Part shown: positions 7,841 through 16,554 of the stretch, in pieces
Layout of the letters: each line of letters opens with the position of its first letter
Numbering within the stretch: the stretch's first letter is position 1
Assembly: GCA_015478895.1 (NCBI GenBank)
Contig: JADMKK010000018.1
Coordinates: 1 to 32,672, forward strand
Direction: 5' to 3'
From: Comamonas sp.
GTDB lineage: Bacteria > Pseudomonadota > Gammaproteobacteria > Burkholderiales > Burkholderiaceae_C
Length of the DNA: 32,672 nt
Translations under genes and position numbers: made by a program
Notes under the pieces: model-generated
What the model saw: only the letters and a program-made list of their open reading frames with translations
Database searches by the model: none
Told to the model about the DNA's origin: nothing

Positions 7841-8179
7841 TTAACCGCAGCGTGCCGCAACAATGCGGCCGGTGGTGTCCACTTCCAGGTTCAGGCGCTC
7901 GGCGTTGAATTCACGCGTCGTTGGCTGGCCGGGGCGCAGCACCCGCGCCATGTAGGCACCTGAGCGCTTGCGGGCTTCTGCCACGTTGTTTTCAGTATTG
8001 CTTTTGCCGACGGCCCATTGCGCACCGGTTTGATTGCAACGTTGTTCAGCCCGAGGTGCGGGGGATTTGCTCCCGGCGCTGGTGCTGGAGCCCTGTCCGC
8101 TGTGGGGTGACATGACCGAGCAACCTGTCGCCAGTACCGCAGCGGCGCACAAAGAAAGCAGATGTACAGATGAACGCAT
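7841..8179 (-). CDS. Lipoprotein with peptidase inhibitor I78-like domain
   Basis: A 112-residue protein with a lipoprotein signal peptide, MRSSVHLLSLCAAAVLATGC (lipobox Cys at residue 20). A serine/proline-rich linker follows, then a domain matching the I78 (elastase-inhibitor-like) pattern: CNQTGAQWAVGK, a helix with EARKRSGA, RVLRPGQPTTREF, and the end DTTGRIVAARCG. Two Cys bracket the domain and could form a disulfide. Such proteins are thought to inhibit serine proteases in the periplasm. The start at 8179 was preferred over 8206 because it places the signal peptide at the N-terminus. The assignment is from the motif pattern only. Confidence 0.75.
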   Translation of the reverse strand: MRSSVHLLSLCAAAVLATGCSVMSPHSGQGSSTSAGSKSPAPRAEQRCNQTGAQWAVGKSNTENNVAEARKRSGAYMARVLRPGQPTTREFNAERLNLEVDTTGRIVAARCG

Positions 8180-8309
8180 AAATTTCCAGACCTCTCTCAG
8201 TTGCAAGACGTTGTGACCTTAGCAGTAAGCTGTGTTACTACTGTGCCGAAGTTGTGAGTGATTGTGGTGTCAGCCAAATTCCACGCTGGTTGACTGAATT
8301 ACTTCTGGG

Positions 8310-9512
8310 TCACTTCTGGGGCTGCTGAAAGACGCTGGGTTCAAAGTTCAGCAGCTTGGCTTGCGCAGCTGCTTTGTCTGCCTGTGCGCGTGTGTCATAG
8401 GGGCCAATGCGCAGGCGCGTCATTTCGCCCTTGTTGCTGCTCACCGTCTGGCGCAGCACTGGAAGCTTCGCAGCTTTGAGCGCGGTGGCGGAGCGTTCGG
8501 CATTGGTAGTCTGCGCATAGACGCCTGCATTCAAATAAAACTTGCCCGGCACCAAGCCGCCTGCAACCGGTACTGGTGCCACGGGTTTTGCTGGTGGTTG
8601 GACGGCAGTCTTTGCAGGCTTTGGCGCAGCAACGGTTGCTTTGGGTTCTGGGGCAGATGCTGTTGCTGTTGCTGTCGCTGTCGCTGTCACCGGCTTGGCC
8701 GCTGCCTGCGCGGGAATGACTTGCGCCAGAGCAACGATGGACAACTGCTCCTTCTCAGCCACTGCGGCCACTGAGGACACGGCGGGTGTGAGGGCCGAGG
8801 GTGTCTGCGCTGGCGGGGAAGGCAGCGGCATTTCGGGCGTCAAGGTTGGTGGCTGCATGGGGGTGACGCTGCTGGGTGAGGGAATCACCAGATCCGGCGG
8901 GCCGGAGGCCGGGCGCTCTGGCGCGCTGGAGGCAAAGCGCAGATTGGACCAATCTGTCTGGCTGGCCAGCAGGCCCGCAATCGTCAGTGAGGCTACGGCC
9001 TGGGCTGCAATGGCGAGGTTCAGCCGCTCTCTGGTGACGGGGGCAGATTGAAGCTGTACCTGCGCCAGTGCAACGGTGCGCGCTGTAGTGAGCGCATCCA
9101 AGGTGTGCTTGCGCACATGGTGGTAGTACAGCGCATTGCCCATGCAGCCGGGCAGCAAGAACAGCAGCAATGCCGCCAGTACGACCACGCTCACTTCCAC
9201 CGGCAGGGGCACCCGTCCATGCATTGCCCACCAGAGTAATAAAAAGGTGAGCAAAAAGCCCGCGTAGAACATGGCGAGGCGAAACATTTGACGAAAAAGC
9301 AGCCACGCCAGCGTGAAAAAAGCGGCGCCATGGTTCCACGTCGGTGAGGCCTTGCCTTGCGACTCAAAGCGGTCAAAGTGTTGCTGGTAATACGCTGTGT
9401 TGACATGCCCGATACGCAAGCGGTACAGCGAAGGCATGATGCCGCCACTGGCTTGCATGCCGGAAGGGGCTGCGTCGTTGTGGGCGTTGGAGCGTGGCGA
9501 ATTCACAGACAT
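8310..9512 (-). CDS. Membrane protein with C-terminal SPOR domain
   Basis: A 400-residue protein. Two hydrophobic segments (about residues 64-95 and 105-130) and a shorter third near 165-185 form the membrane part; the first 60 residues look cytoplasmic. A long Pro/Ala/Thr-rich linker (about 200-320) leads to a SPOR-type domain (GKFYLNAGVYAQTTNAERS... MTRLRIGPYDTRAQADKAAAQ), which in other proteins binds denuded peptidoglycan at the division septum. The N-terminal layout recalls DUF2628-type proteins. A run of Thr-Ala dipeptides in the linker comes from a DNA hexamer repeat (8659-8688). Function is inferred from the domain only. Confidence 0.8.
   Translation of the reverse strand: MSVNSPRSNAHNDAAPSGMQASGGIMPSLYRLRIGHVNTAYYQQHFDRFESQGKASPTWNHGAAFFTLAWLLFRQMFRLAMFYAGFLLTFLLLWWAMHGRVPLPVEVSVVVLAALLLFLLPGCMGNALYYHHVRKHTLDALTTARTVALAQVQLQSAPVTRERLNLAIAAQAVASLTIAGLLASQTDWSNLRFASSAPERPASGPPDLVIPSPSSVTPMQPPTLTPEMPLPSPPAQTPSALTPAVSSVAAVAEKEQLSIVALAQVIPAQAAAKPVTATATATATASAPEPKATVAAPKPAKTAVQPPAKPVAPVPVAGGLVPGKFYLNAGVYAQTTNAERSATALKAAKLPVLRQTVSSNKGEMTRLRIGPYDTRAQADKAAAQAKLLNFEPSVFQQPQK
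8659..8688. repeat. Hexamer repeat (GCTGTY)x5 in linker of SPOR protein
   Basis: Five in-register copies of GCTGTT/GCTGTC encode alternating Thr-Ala on the minus strand. Changes in copy number would keep the frame and only lengthen or shorten the linker. Confidence 0.8.
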
Positions 9513-9742
9513 GCAGGCGATTGTGGCATGGGCATTTGCTGAGCCTCCCTACTGCAGGGTGAATGTTAAACAATGTGTGTAAAGGCATGCACGGCGTAGT
9601 CCCAAGGCCAGGCAGCCAGGGCGGTGCCTAGCGCCCTTTTACACTTGCGCTTTTCGAAGGCCTGTGGTGTTGGCTTCAAGCCGCTGGACGGGCCATTTCG
9701 TAGCAAGCAGACCTTGAGAGGTTTGCACATAGATTGTGTGTC

Positions 9743-11947
9743 ATGCAACAACAACATGAGTGGCAGTTCTTCCGTGCCGGAGGGGTGGACCAAGTGGCAA
9801 TCCGCACGGGTGCGGATATCGCAAACATTGGTAACCTGGACCAAAAACTGTGGGTCGCGCTGGCCTGCCCCACGCGGGGCATTGAATTTGACGGCACCAC
9901 ACTGGATTTGATTGACACCGACTCGGACGGCCGTATTCGTGCCCCGGAGCTGGTGGCCGCGTGTGAATGGGCTGTGGCACAGGTCAACGATCCGCAAGTG
10001 CTGGCCAGCGGTTCGGACGTGTTGATGCTCTCCAGCATTCGCAGCGATACGCCCGAGGGGCAGGCCTTGCTGGTGGAAGCGCGGCGCATTTTGAGCATGG
10101 CAGGGCGTGAAGAGGCCGACAGCGTCTCGCTGGCGGAGGTACAGGGCCGCCTGGCTTCCCTGAACGCCATGCCTTTCAACGGGGACGGCATTTTGAACCC
10201 CGTCACGTTAACTGCACATCCTGAGCTGGCAGCGCTGACCTCGCGCATCATGGAGGCCTACAGCCCCATCCAAGGCAGCGACGGTGAACCCGGCCTGGGC
10301 CGGGCACAGCTCGATAACTTCTTCTCCGACGTCAGTGCCATCGCGGCCTGGCATGCCGACGCAGCCGCCAACCACTGCGGCCTGCCTTCGCACGAAGCTG
10401 CCGTGGCAGCGGTGCAGGCGCTCAACGCCGTCCAAGTCAAGATCGAAGACTTTTTTGCGCGCACGCGCCTGGCCGCTTTTGATGCCAATGCACTGGTGCC
10501 GATGAGCCCCAGCGTCGAAGGCTATGCCGTGCTGGGCCAGCAGGTGCTGAGTCAGCAAGACGCTGCGATTGCCGCTTTGCCACTGGCCCCTGTGGTAGCG
10601 AATGGTGATCTGCCGCTGCGCCAAGGTCTTAACCCCGCATGGGCCGATGCCATGGAGACGCTGCGCCAAGCCGCGGTGCTGCCCCTGCTGGGTGAATTAG
10701 AGGCACTGAGCGCAGCGCAATGGACGCAACTCAAAACACTGCTGGCCCCGTGCCAGGCGTGGCTGGCAGCCAAGCCCCAGTCGCCCCTGAGCGATGTGCC
10801 CCTGCAAGAAGCGCAGGCGCTGATGGCCAGCGACATGCAGACGCGATTGCAGCAATTTATTCAGCACGATGAAGATGAGCTGCAGCACAGCGCCCAGGCC
10901 GTGGCGCTGGAAAAGCTGATCCGCTTTCAGCGCGATCTGCTGGTGCTGCTCAATAACTTTGTCTCGTTCTCGCACTTCTACAGCCGCCGTGGCGCTGCGT
11001 TCCAGGCCGGTACCTTGTTCCTCGATGGCCGCAGCTGCGATCTGACGGTGGACGTGACCGATTCCCCCGGACACGCCACGCTGGCAGGCATGGCCAAGGT
11101 GTATCTGGCGTACTGTGAATGCCGCCGCAACGGTGTCAAGCGCAACATCGTGGCGGCCTTTACGGCCGGCGATGTGGACTTTTTGTTCGTGGGCCGCAAC
11201 GGTATCTTCTATGACCGCGATGGTCATGACTGGGATGCCACCATCACCAAGCTGATTGAAAACCCCACCAGCATTGGCCAAGCCTTCTTCTCGCCCTACA
11301 AAAAGTTTGTGCGCATGGTCGAAGAGCAGGTGGCCAAGCGTGCAGCAGCCAAGGATGCCACGGTGACTGCCGGGCTCGATACCCAAGCCGCCAAGCTCAC
11401 CGAGCTGGCCAAAGCCCCTGCGATACCCGCTGTCGCCAGCGCAGGTGGGCGCAAGACCGATGTGGGCACGGTGGCCGCCATTGGTGTAGCGCTGGGCTCC
11501 ATCAGCACGGTGCTGGTGGGCATATTTGGCAAGTTCATTGAACTGGGGCCCTGGATTCCGGTGGCCCTGGTCGGTCTGATTCTGGCTGTCTCTGGCCCGA
11601 GCATGCTGATTGCCTGGCTCAAACTGCGCGAACGCAGCCTGGGCCCGATTTTGGATGCCAGCGGCTGGGCCATTAATGGGCGCATGAAGATCAATTTGCC
11701 ACTGGGCCGCTCGTTGTCGCAAACCGCCAAGGTGCCTGCAGTAGCCAAACGCATGCTGCACGACCCCTATGCAGAAAACTACACCCAGCGCTGGATGTGG
11801 CTGGGGGTTGTCGTCGTGGCTCTGGTATTGCTGGGCTGGGCGTCGGGCTGGCTGGACAGCATGCTGCCGTCTTCCATGCACCTGAGCACTTTGACGGCGG
11901 CAGACGTTGATGCCGTACTGGTGGAGGACGCAGCTACAGCACCTTGA
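9743..11947 (+). CDS. Uncharacterised membrane protein with EF-hand loop
   Basis: A 734-residue protein I cannot assign to a named family. Residues 58-69 form a textbook EF-hand calcium loop (D58, D60, D62, G63, I65, E69), and a degenerate second one may lie near FNGDGILNP (about 150). The middle is a long helical region, then a conserved-looking block (LFLDGRSCDLTVDVTDSP, FLFVGRNGIFYDRDGHDWDATITKL). Three hydrophobic segments lie at about 575-592, 602-627 and 685-705, so the bulk of the protein precedes a C-terminal membrane anchor. ATG 9743 was chosen over an upstream TTG. It is followed by a strong two-way terminator shared with convergent ggt. High GC and normal codon use suggest a resident gene. 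Confidence 0.8.
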   Translation: MQQQHEWQFFRAGGVDQVAIRTGADIANIGNLDQKLWVALACPTRGIEFDGTTLDLIDTDSDGRIRAPELVAACEWAVAQVNDPQVLASGSDVLMLSSIRSDTPEGQALLVEARRILSMAGREEADSVSLAEVQGRLASLNAMPFNGDGILNPVTLTAHPELAALTSRIMEAYSPIQGSDGEPGLGRAQLDNFFSDVSAIAAWHADAAANHCGLPSHEAAVAAVQALNAVQVKIEDFFARTRLAAFDANALVPMSPSVEGYAVLGQQVLSQQDAAIAALPLAPVVANGDLPLRQGLNPAWADAMETLRQAAVLPLLGELEALSAAQWTQLKTLLAPCQAWLAAKPQSPLSDVPLQEAQALMASDMQTRLQQFIQHDEDELQHSAQAVALEKLIRFQRDLLVLLNNFVSFSHFYSRRGAAFQAGTLFLDGRSCDLTVDVTDSPGHATLAGMAKVYLAYCECRRNGVKRNIVAAFTAGDVDFLFVGRNGIFYDRDGHDWDATITKLIENPTSIGQAFFSPYKKFVRMVEEQVAKRAAAKDATVTAGLDTQAAKLTELAKAPAIPAVASAGGRKTDVGTVAAIGVALGSISTVLVGIFGKFIELGPWIPVALVGLILAVSGPSMLIAWLKLRERSLGPILDASGWAINGRMKINLPLGRSLSQTAKVPAVAKRMLHDPYAENYTQRWMWLGVVVVALVLLGWASGWLDSMLPSSMHLSTLTAADVDAVLVEDAATAP

Positions 11948-12000
11948 TGCCGTGGCAAGGAGGCTTCCATAGTCCATAGTCCCGCAGAGTCCAAGCTCAT

Positions 12001-12040
12001 AAAAAAGCCCCGCTCCTGTACGCAGGCGCGGGGCTTTTTT
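12001..12040. terminator. Two-way terminator between convergent genes
   Basis: A perfect 13-bp outer stem (12001-12013 with 12028-12040) has A-run and T-run ends and a small inner CCTG/CAGG stem. It works in both directions, for the gene ending at 11947 and for ggt. Confidence 0.9.
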
Positions 12041-12059
12041 GGTGCAGAGCGTGGACCGC

Positions 12060-14060
12060 TTACTTCAGCGTATCACCCAGTACCAAGCCTTCACGGCGGG
12101 GATCGGCACCGCCTTCCAGTGCATCCTTGCCCGCATCTTGAATGCGCAAAATGGTTCCAATACCACTCGATTGCGCATTGACAGACACGGTGTGGCCCAT
12201 GGCCTTCAGGCCGACCACCAGCGGATCGTCAGCGCCTGAGATGTTCGGATGCTCTCCGCCCACGTTGGTCGTGGCGCTGTTGCTGGCACCAAAATCAACC
12301 ATCGACGTAGCTTGCTGTGCATCCAGTCCCCAATCCAGTGCGCCGACCACAGTTTTGGTCACGTACTGGATGATGGTGGCGCCACCGGGTGAGCCGGTGG
12401 CCATCTTGAAGGCGCCCGTGCTGCCGTCAGCATTCAGATCGAACACCAGCGTCGGTGCCATGGAGCTGCGCGGGCGCTTGAGAGGTTGTACGCGGTTGGC
12501 GACTGGGCCATCTGCCGTGGTGGGCGTGGCTGCAAAGTCGGTCAGCTGGTTGTTCAGCACAAAGCCGTTGGTGACGTGGTAGGAGCCCATGCCTGCTTCG
12601 ACGGTGGTCGTCAGCGACACGGCATTGCCCTTGGCATCCACGATGCTCACATGCGTAGTTCCATCTTCCTTAACCGGAACGACGCCCAGTGGCACCGCAC
12701 CCAGATCGCCAGCCTTGGCCACACCCATGCTCTGGGTCAGCGAAATCAGATCTGCACGCTGGCGCAGGTAGTCAGGGTTGAGCATGCTGGCCCATGAGCC
12801 GCCGGGCAGTGAGACAAAGTCGGTGTCTGCCACGTATTTGTCGCGGTCTGCATAGGCCAGGCGGTTGGCCTCGCTGAGCAAGTGCACACCCATCACCGTG
12901 GGCTTGCCGCCTTCCAGATCTATGGCAGTTGGCTTGTACTGCGCCAAGTTGAAGTGTCCCAGAATGCCCAGGCTCTGGGCCACGGCCAGACCACCCGACG
13001 ATGGGGGCGGCATGCCGCACACGCGATAGGTGGCACGGTAGGTGGTGCAGACCGCTTCACGGCGCTTGGCTTCATAGCCGGCCAAGTCGGCCAGCGTCAT
13101 CTTGCCGGGCGTAATCGGGCTACCGTCGGACACGCTGGCATTGCTGGCCACCTTGTCCACGATAGCCTGTGCCAATTCACCCTTGTGCAGCGCATCAGCG
13201 CCGCCTTCGGCAATCTTGCCAAGGGCGCTGGCGTACGGCGCATTGACGAACTTCTCGCCCAATTGCCAGGTCTTGCCTTGGGCATTGAAATACAGCGCGG
13301 CAGCTTCCGCATCGTGCTTCAGACTGCTTTCGGCACCCGCCAGTGCAGAGGCCATGCGGCCGCTGACGGGGAACCCATTGCTGGCCAGACTGATGGCGGG
13401 ATTAAACAGTGCCTTCCAGGCAGCGCTGCCGTGGTCTTTGTGCGCCAGCTCCAGCATGCGCACGGCACCGGGCACGCCAATGGAGCGGCCGCTCGAACGG
13501 GCATTGGGCTTGGGCGTGGTGGTGTCCGTCGCGTCGTCGATGTAGCGCAGGTAGTTTTCGGTCGCTGCAGCGGGCGCAGTTTCGCGGCCATCATAGGCAG
13601 TGACTTTGCCCGTCGCTGCATCGTGGTAGAGCATGAACGCACCGCCGCCGATACCGCTGGACTGGGGTTCCACCAGACCCAGCACCATCTGCACGGCCAC
13701 GGCGGCGTCGATGGCGTTACCACCGGATTTGAGCACTTCGCAGCCTGCCTTGGAGGCCAGCGGATTGGCGGTTACGACCATGTATTCACGGGCTTTGACG
13801 GCCTTGGTACCGACTCGATAACCCGATGCCAGCTCTGGCGCAGCCGGATCCCCGGGTAGACCTGAACCGACGGTGACGCTGCCGTCCGCCGTAGTGACTT
13901 CACAGGCGGTACTCACCACGGGAGGATCGACTGGCGTGACCGGGGTGGCCGGTGCATCGTCTCCACCGCCACACGCCGTGAGTGTCAGGGCTACGACGGC
14001 AGCAATGCTTAAAAATCTCATCGGGGGCAGAGTGGATGCGCCAGAAGATGGGTTCACCAT
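12060..14060 (-). CDS. ggt: Gamma-glutamyltransferase, lipoprotein type
   Basis: Cleaves gamma-glutamyl bonds (glutathione and related compounds) in the periplasm or at the cell surface. The precursor self-cleaves into two subunits at a catalytic Thr, here T468 in the GTTHVSIVD motif. Other family marks are GGNAIDAAVAVQMVLGLVEPQSSGIGGG in the large subunit, then YHVTNGFVLNNQLTDF, RPRSSMAPT and SPGGATII in the small subunit. A lipobox at LTLTACGGG predicts a lipid anchor rather than a free periplasmic enzyme. At 666 residues it is longer than E. coli Ggt because of this leader and a Pro/Thr linker. ATG 14060 has GGGAA 8 nt upstream; an in-frame ATG at 14021 is also possible. Confidence 0.93.
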   Translation of the reverse strand: MVNPSSGASTLPPMRFLSIAAVVALTLTACGGGDDAPATPVTPVDPPVVSTACEVTTADGSVTVGSGLPGDPAAPELASGYRVGTKAVKAREYMVVTANPLASKAGCEVLKSGGNAIDAAVAVQMVLGLVEPQSSGIGGGAFMLYHDAATGKVTAYDGRETAPAAATENYLRYIDDATDTTTPKPNARSSGRSIGVPGAVRMLELAHKDHGSAAWKALFNPAISLASNGFPVSGRMASALAGAESSLKHDAEAAALYFNAQGKTWQLGEKFVNAPYASALGKIAEGGADALHKGELAQAIVDKVASNASVSDGSPITPGKMTLADLAGYEAKRREAVCTTYRATYRVCGMPPPSSGGLAVAQSLGILGHFNLAQYKPTAIDLEGGKPTVMGVHLLSEANRLAYADRDKYVADTDFVSLPGGSWASMLNPDYLRQRADLISLTQSMGVAKAGDLGAVPLGVVPVKEDGTTHVSIVDAKGNAVSLTTTVEAGMGSYHVTNGFVLNNQLTDFAATPTTADGPVANRVQPLKRPRSSMAPTLVFDLNADGSTGAFKMATGSPGGATIIQYVTKTVVGALDWGLDAQQATSMVDFGASNSATTNVGGEHPNISGADDPLVVGLKAMGHTVSVNAQSSGIGTILRIQDAGKDALEGGADPRREGLVLGDTLK

Positions 14061-14090
14061 GTGATATTTCCCTTGTGCTTTGTGAAATGC

Positions 14091-14109
14091 ATCGATCAAA
14101 TTGATCGAT
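14091..14109. promoter_or_regulatory. 19-bp perfect palindrome upstream of ggt
   Basis: ATCGATCAA-A-TTGATCGAT has perfect 9-bp arms and lies 31 nt before the ggt start. It may be an operator. Overlapping it, TTGAT-CGAT-ATCAC (14101-14114) matches the FNR-type consensus at 9 of 10 core bases. Which reading is right cannot be told from sequence. Confidence 0.5.
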
Positions 14110-14258
14110 ATCACGGTAAAAGCACAATGCATGCCGACAAACGGTAGTAACCCTGTTGTTGAAGCATGTGGGCGACTGCGCAGTGCTTCACGTCTCAGTC
14201 AGACCGATTGACCCAGAGCGTTGGTATCACGCCGAGGGTGCGTAGTCCAGCATTAAAA

Positions 14259-14289
14259 ATGCCATTTTGCCCAAGCGTAGCCTTGGCAT
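14259..14289 (-). terminator. Possible terminator after the TetR-type gene
   Basis: ATGCCA (14259-14264) pairs with TGGCAT (14284-14289), with an alternative inner CCAAG/CTTGG stem. On the minus strand the hairpin is followed by TTTTTAATG. The loop is rather long, so this is a moderate call. Confidence 0.45.
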
Positions 14290-14300
14290 ATAGCTATCTT

Positions 14301-14966
14301 TCACGAAGCAGTGGGTGCGTACAAGTGCAAAAACGCATCGACCGCGCGGTCGGTGCATTGCGCGATCTCTTCGGTGGTGGGAACGGGCACATGCTGAAAG
14401 AGAAAGCCGGTGATCAGCTCGGCCTCCAGCAGCGCTTGCAGATGCTGTGCAGCCAAGCGTGTGCAGGCTGGGCGTAGCAGGCCCCGGTCCATGGACTGCT
14501 GCAAAAATTGCCCCACACAGGCGTGCGAGCGCGCCGGGCCTTGCTGAAAGCAGCGCTTGCCCAGCTCGGCCCGCCCTGCTTGGGCCACCAGCAGGCGGCG
14601 CGCGGCCAGCACGCAGGGGTCGTAGAGCATGCCCAAAAAGCGCTGGCCAAAGTTGCGCAGCGCCGTGCCTACGTCGTGATCAAGTGCGTCCAGTGCCTGC
14701 AAGGTGCGTTCAAAGTCTGCTTTGGATGCGCGAAACATCACCTCCAGCAGCAGCGCTTCTTTGGATGGGAAATAGTTGTAGAGCGTCGCTTTGGAGCCGC
14801 CCAGGCGGCTGCAAATTTCGGACATGGAGGTGCGCTCAAAGCCCAGTTCATTGAACGTGGCGGCGGCCACTGCCAGGATGGCTTCACGCTTTTCTTCCGT
14901 TTTGGTCCGCATAAGGCGCTCAAGGTCCTCAAAAAATTGCTTGTTTTTTAGTGTAGCCGTCGGCAT
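14301..14966 (-). CDS. TetR/AcrR-family transcriptional regulator
   Basis: A 221-residue repressor-type protein. The N-terminal helix-turn-helix reads KREAILAVAAATFNELGFERTSMSEICSRLGGSKATLYNYFPSKEALL, a classic TetR pattern (about residues 26-73). The remaining helices form the ligand-binding and dimer domain. It is divergent from the efflux operon with only 52 nt between the start codons and most likely represses that operon and itself. An internal ATG at 14912 (MRTKTEEKREAIL) is a reasonable alternative start. The ligand is unknown; by context it is a drug or toxic compound exported by the pump. Confidence 0.9.
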   Translation of the reverse strand: MPTATLKNKQFFEDLERLMRTKTEEKREAILAVAAATFNELGFERTSMSEICSRLGGSKATLYNYFPSKEALLLEVMFRASKADFERTLQALDALDHDVGTALRNFGQRFLGMLYDPCVLAARRLLVAQAGRAELGKRCFQQGPARSHACVGQFLQQSMDRGLLRPACTRLAAQHLQALLEAELITGFLFQHVPVPTTEEIAQCTDRAVDAFLHLYAPTAS

Positions 14967-14985
14967 AGTCGCGCTCGACGTTTAA

Positions 14986-15002
14986 AACCGTACCGTACAG
15001 TT
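14986..15002. promoter_or_regulatory. Candidate TetR operator in divergent efflux promoter
   Basis: A 17-bp near-perfect palindrome (AACCGTAC-C-GTACAGTT, one mismatch per arm) lies in the 52-nt gap between the regulator and the outer-membrane factor gene. A TATAAA-like box follows at 15006-15011, so bound repressor would cover the promoter core. Confidence 0.55.
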
Positions 15003-15018
15003 CACTATAAAAAATTTC

Positions 15019-16509
15019 ATGAGAACACGTAAAGCATCCGGGCCGGGGCAATATCGCCCCGTGCGCGCTCCTTGGTGGTTGTGTGCGTTGCCATTGTTGA
15101 TGGCCGGCTGTGCGCAATTGCCCGACTGGCAAGGTAAAGCGGCGCTGGAGCCCGCCGCCCCCAACGCGCTGCTGGCAACGCCCACTGCGCAAACCACGGA
15201 CTGGCCACAGGCGCAGTGGTGGCAGCGTTATGGCAACCCCCAGCTGGACGACTTGATCGCCGAAGCCTTGCAAGGTGCGCCTGACATGCAGGCCGCTGCC
15301 GCCCGCGTGCAGCAGGCGCAGGCCATGCTGGGATTGAGCCAATCGACCACGGCGCCGCAGTTGTCGGCCAACGCCAATGTCAAAGGCGACAAGCTCAGCT
15401 ACAACCACCTGACCCCAGCTTCCATGACGCCACGTGGCATGCAGGACTATGGCCGCGCCACGCTGGATCTGTCGTGGTCGCTGGACCTGTGGGGCAAGCA
15501 CCGCTCCGCCATTGCGGCTGCGCAGGGCGAGCTGCAGGCGCGCCAGGCCGATGCTGCGCAGGCCCGCCTGGTGCTGGCCAGTGGCATTGCCAGCGCCTAC
15601 GCCGACTTGGTGCGCCTGAGCGCCAATGAGCAAACACTGCTGCAATCAACGGCGCTGCGCGCCAAGACGGCGCAACTGTTTCAGGAGCGTTTTGACAATG
15701 GCTTGGAAAACCTGGGTAGCGTACACAGCGCCAAGGCACGCTTGGCAGGCGCGCAGGCCGAGCTGGTGCAGGTGCAAGAGCAACTTGGCTTGCAGCGCAA
15801 CCGCATGGCCGCGCTGATCGGGGCCAGCCCAGAGCGCGGCGCGCAGATCACGGTGCCAACTAATGCCTTACAGCAGCCCTGGCAGCAGCAATGGGCCTTG
15901 CCCGAGCACCTGCCCATGAATCTGCTGGGCCGCCGCCCCGACGTGGTGGCAGCACGCCTGCAGGCGCAGGCACTGGAGTCGCGTGCCGCGTCGAAAGAGG
16001 CCGAGTTTTACCCGGACATCAACCTCAGCGCCTTGGTGGGTGTGCAGTCGCTGGGCATAGACATGCTGGCCAAGGGCGGCTCCAGCATTGCCAGCGTGGG
16101 CCCGGCCATCAGCCTGCCCATTTTTAACGGGGGCCGTTTGCGCTCCCAACTGGCAGCCACACGCGCACAGTACGACGAGGCCGTGGCCCTGTACCGCAGC
16201 ACCTTGAACCGCGCGCTGCAAGAAGTGGCTGACAACGCCGTGAGCCAGCGCGCGCTGCAGCAGCAATTGCAGGCCATGCAAGACGCCGTGCAGGCAGCCA
16301 CCGAAGCGCACCGCGTAGCGCGCAACCGCTATGAAGGTGGCTTGGCCAACTATTTGGAAGTGCTCAGTGCTGAAGACCAGTTGCTGGCCAATGTGCGCCA
16401 GTTGGTGGAGGTGCAAAGCCGCGCGCTGTCGCTCGATATTGGTTTGCACCGCGCCCTGGGCGGTGGCTGGCAGCAGGCTGCTGCCTCCCACGGTGAAGCT
16501 GCGCACTAG
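15019..16509 (+). CDS. NodT-family efflux outer-membrane lipoprotein
   Basis: A 496-residue outer-membrane factor of the TolC/OprM type that forms the exit duct of tripartite efflux pumps. It has a lipobox (LLMAGCAQL, Cys31) behind a basic N-terminus and the duplicated layout of the family. The first repeat contains WWQRYGNPQLDDLIAEAL and the second contains LPMNLLGRRPDVVAARLQ, FYPDINLSALVG and YEGGLANYLEVLSAEDQLL. A GTG at 15061 closer to the signal core is an alternative start. It is first in an operon with emrA- and emrB-like genes, 45 nt before the former. Confidence 0.93.
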   Translation: MRTRKASGPGQYRPVRAPWWLCALPLLMAGCAQLPDWQGKAALEPAAPNALLATPTAQTTDWPQAQWWQRYGNPQLDDLIAEALQGAPDMQAAAARVQQAQAMLGLSQSTTAPQLSANANVKGDKLSYNHLTPASMTPRGMQDYGRATLDLSWSLDLWGKHRSAIAAAQGELQARQADAAQARLVLASGIASAYADLVRLSANEQTLLQSTALRAKTAQLFQERFDNGLENLGSVHSAKARLAGAQAELVQVQEQLGLQRNRMAALIGASPERGAQITVPTNALQQPWQQQWALPEHLPMNLLGRRPDVVAARLQAQALESRAASKEAEFYPDINLSALVGVQSLGIDMLAKGGSSIASVGPAISLPIFNGGRLRSQLAATRAQYDEAVALYRSTLNRALQEVADNAVSQRALQQQLQAMQDAVQAATEAHRVARNRYEGGLANYLEVLSAEDQLLANVRQLVEVQSRALSLDIGLHRALGGGWQQAAASHGEAAH

Positions 16510-16554
16510 CTCTGGCTACGTCTTTAAGCATTTCAAAATATCCAAGGTTTTCTC

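Noticed and set aside
10697..11977. 426-codon minus-strand frame opposite the EF-hand protein
   Set aside because: The plus-strand frame has an EF-hand, membrane segments and a following terminator, while the minus frame has none of these and a shadow-like composition.
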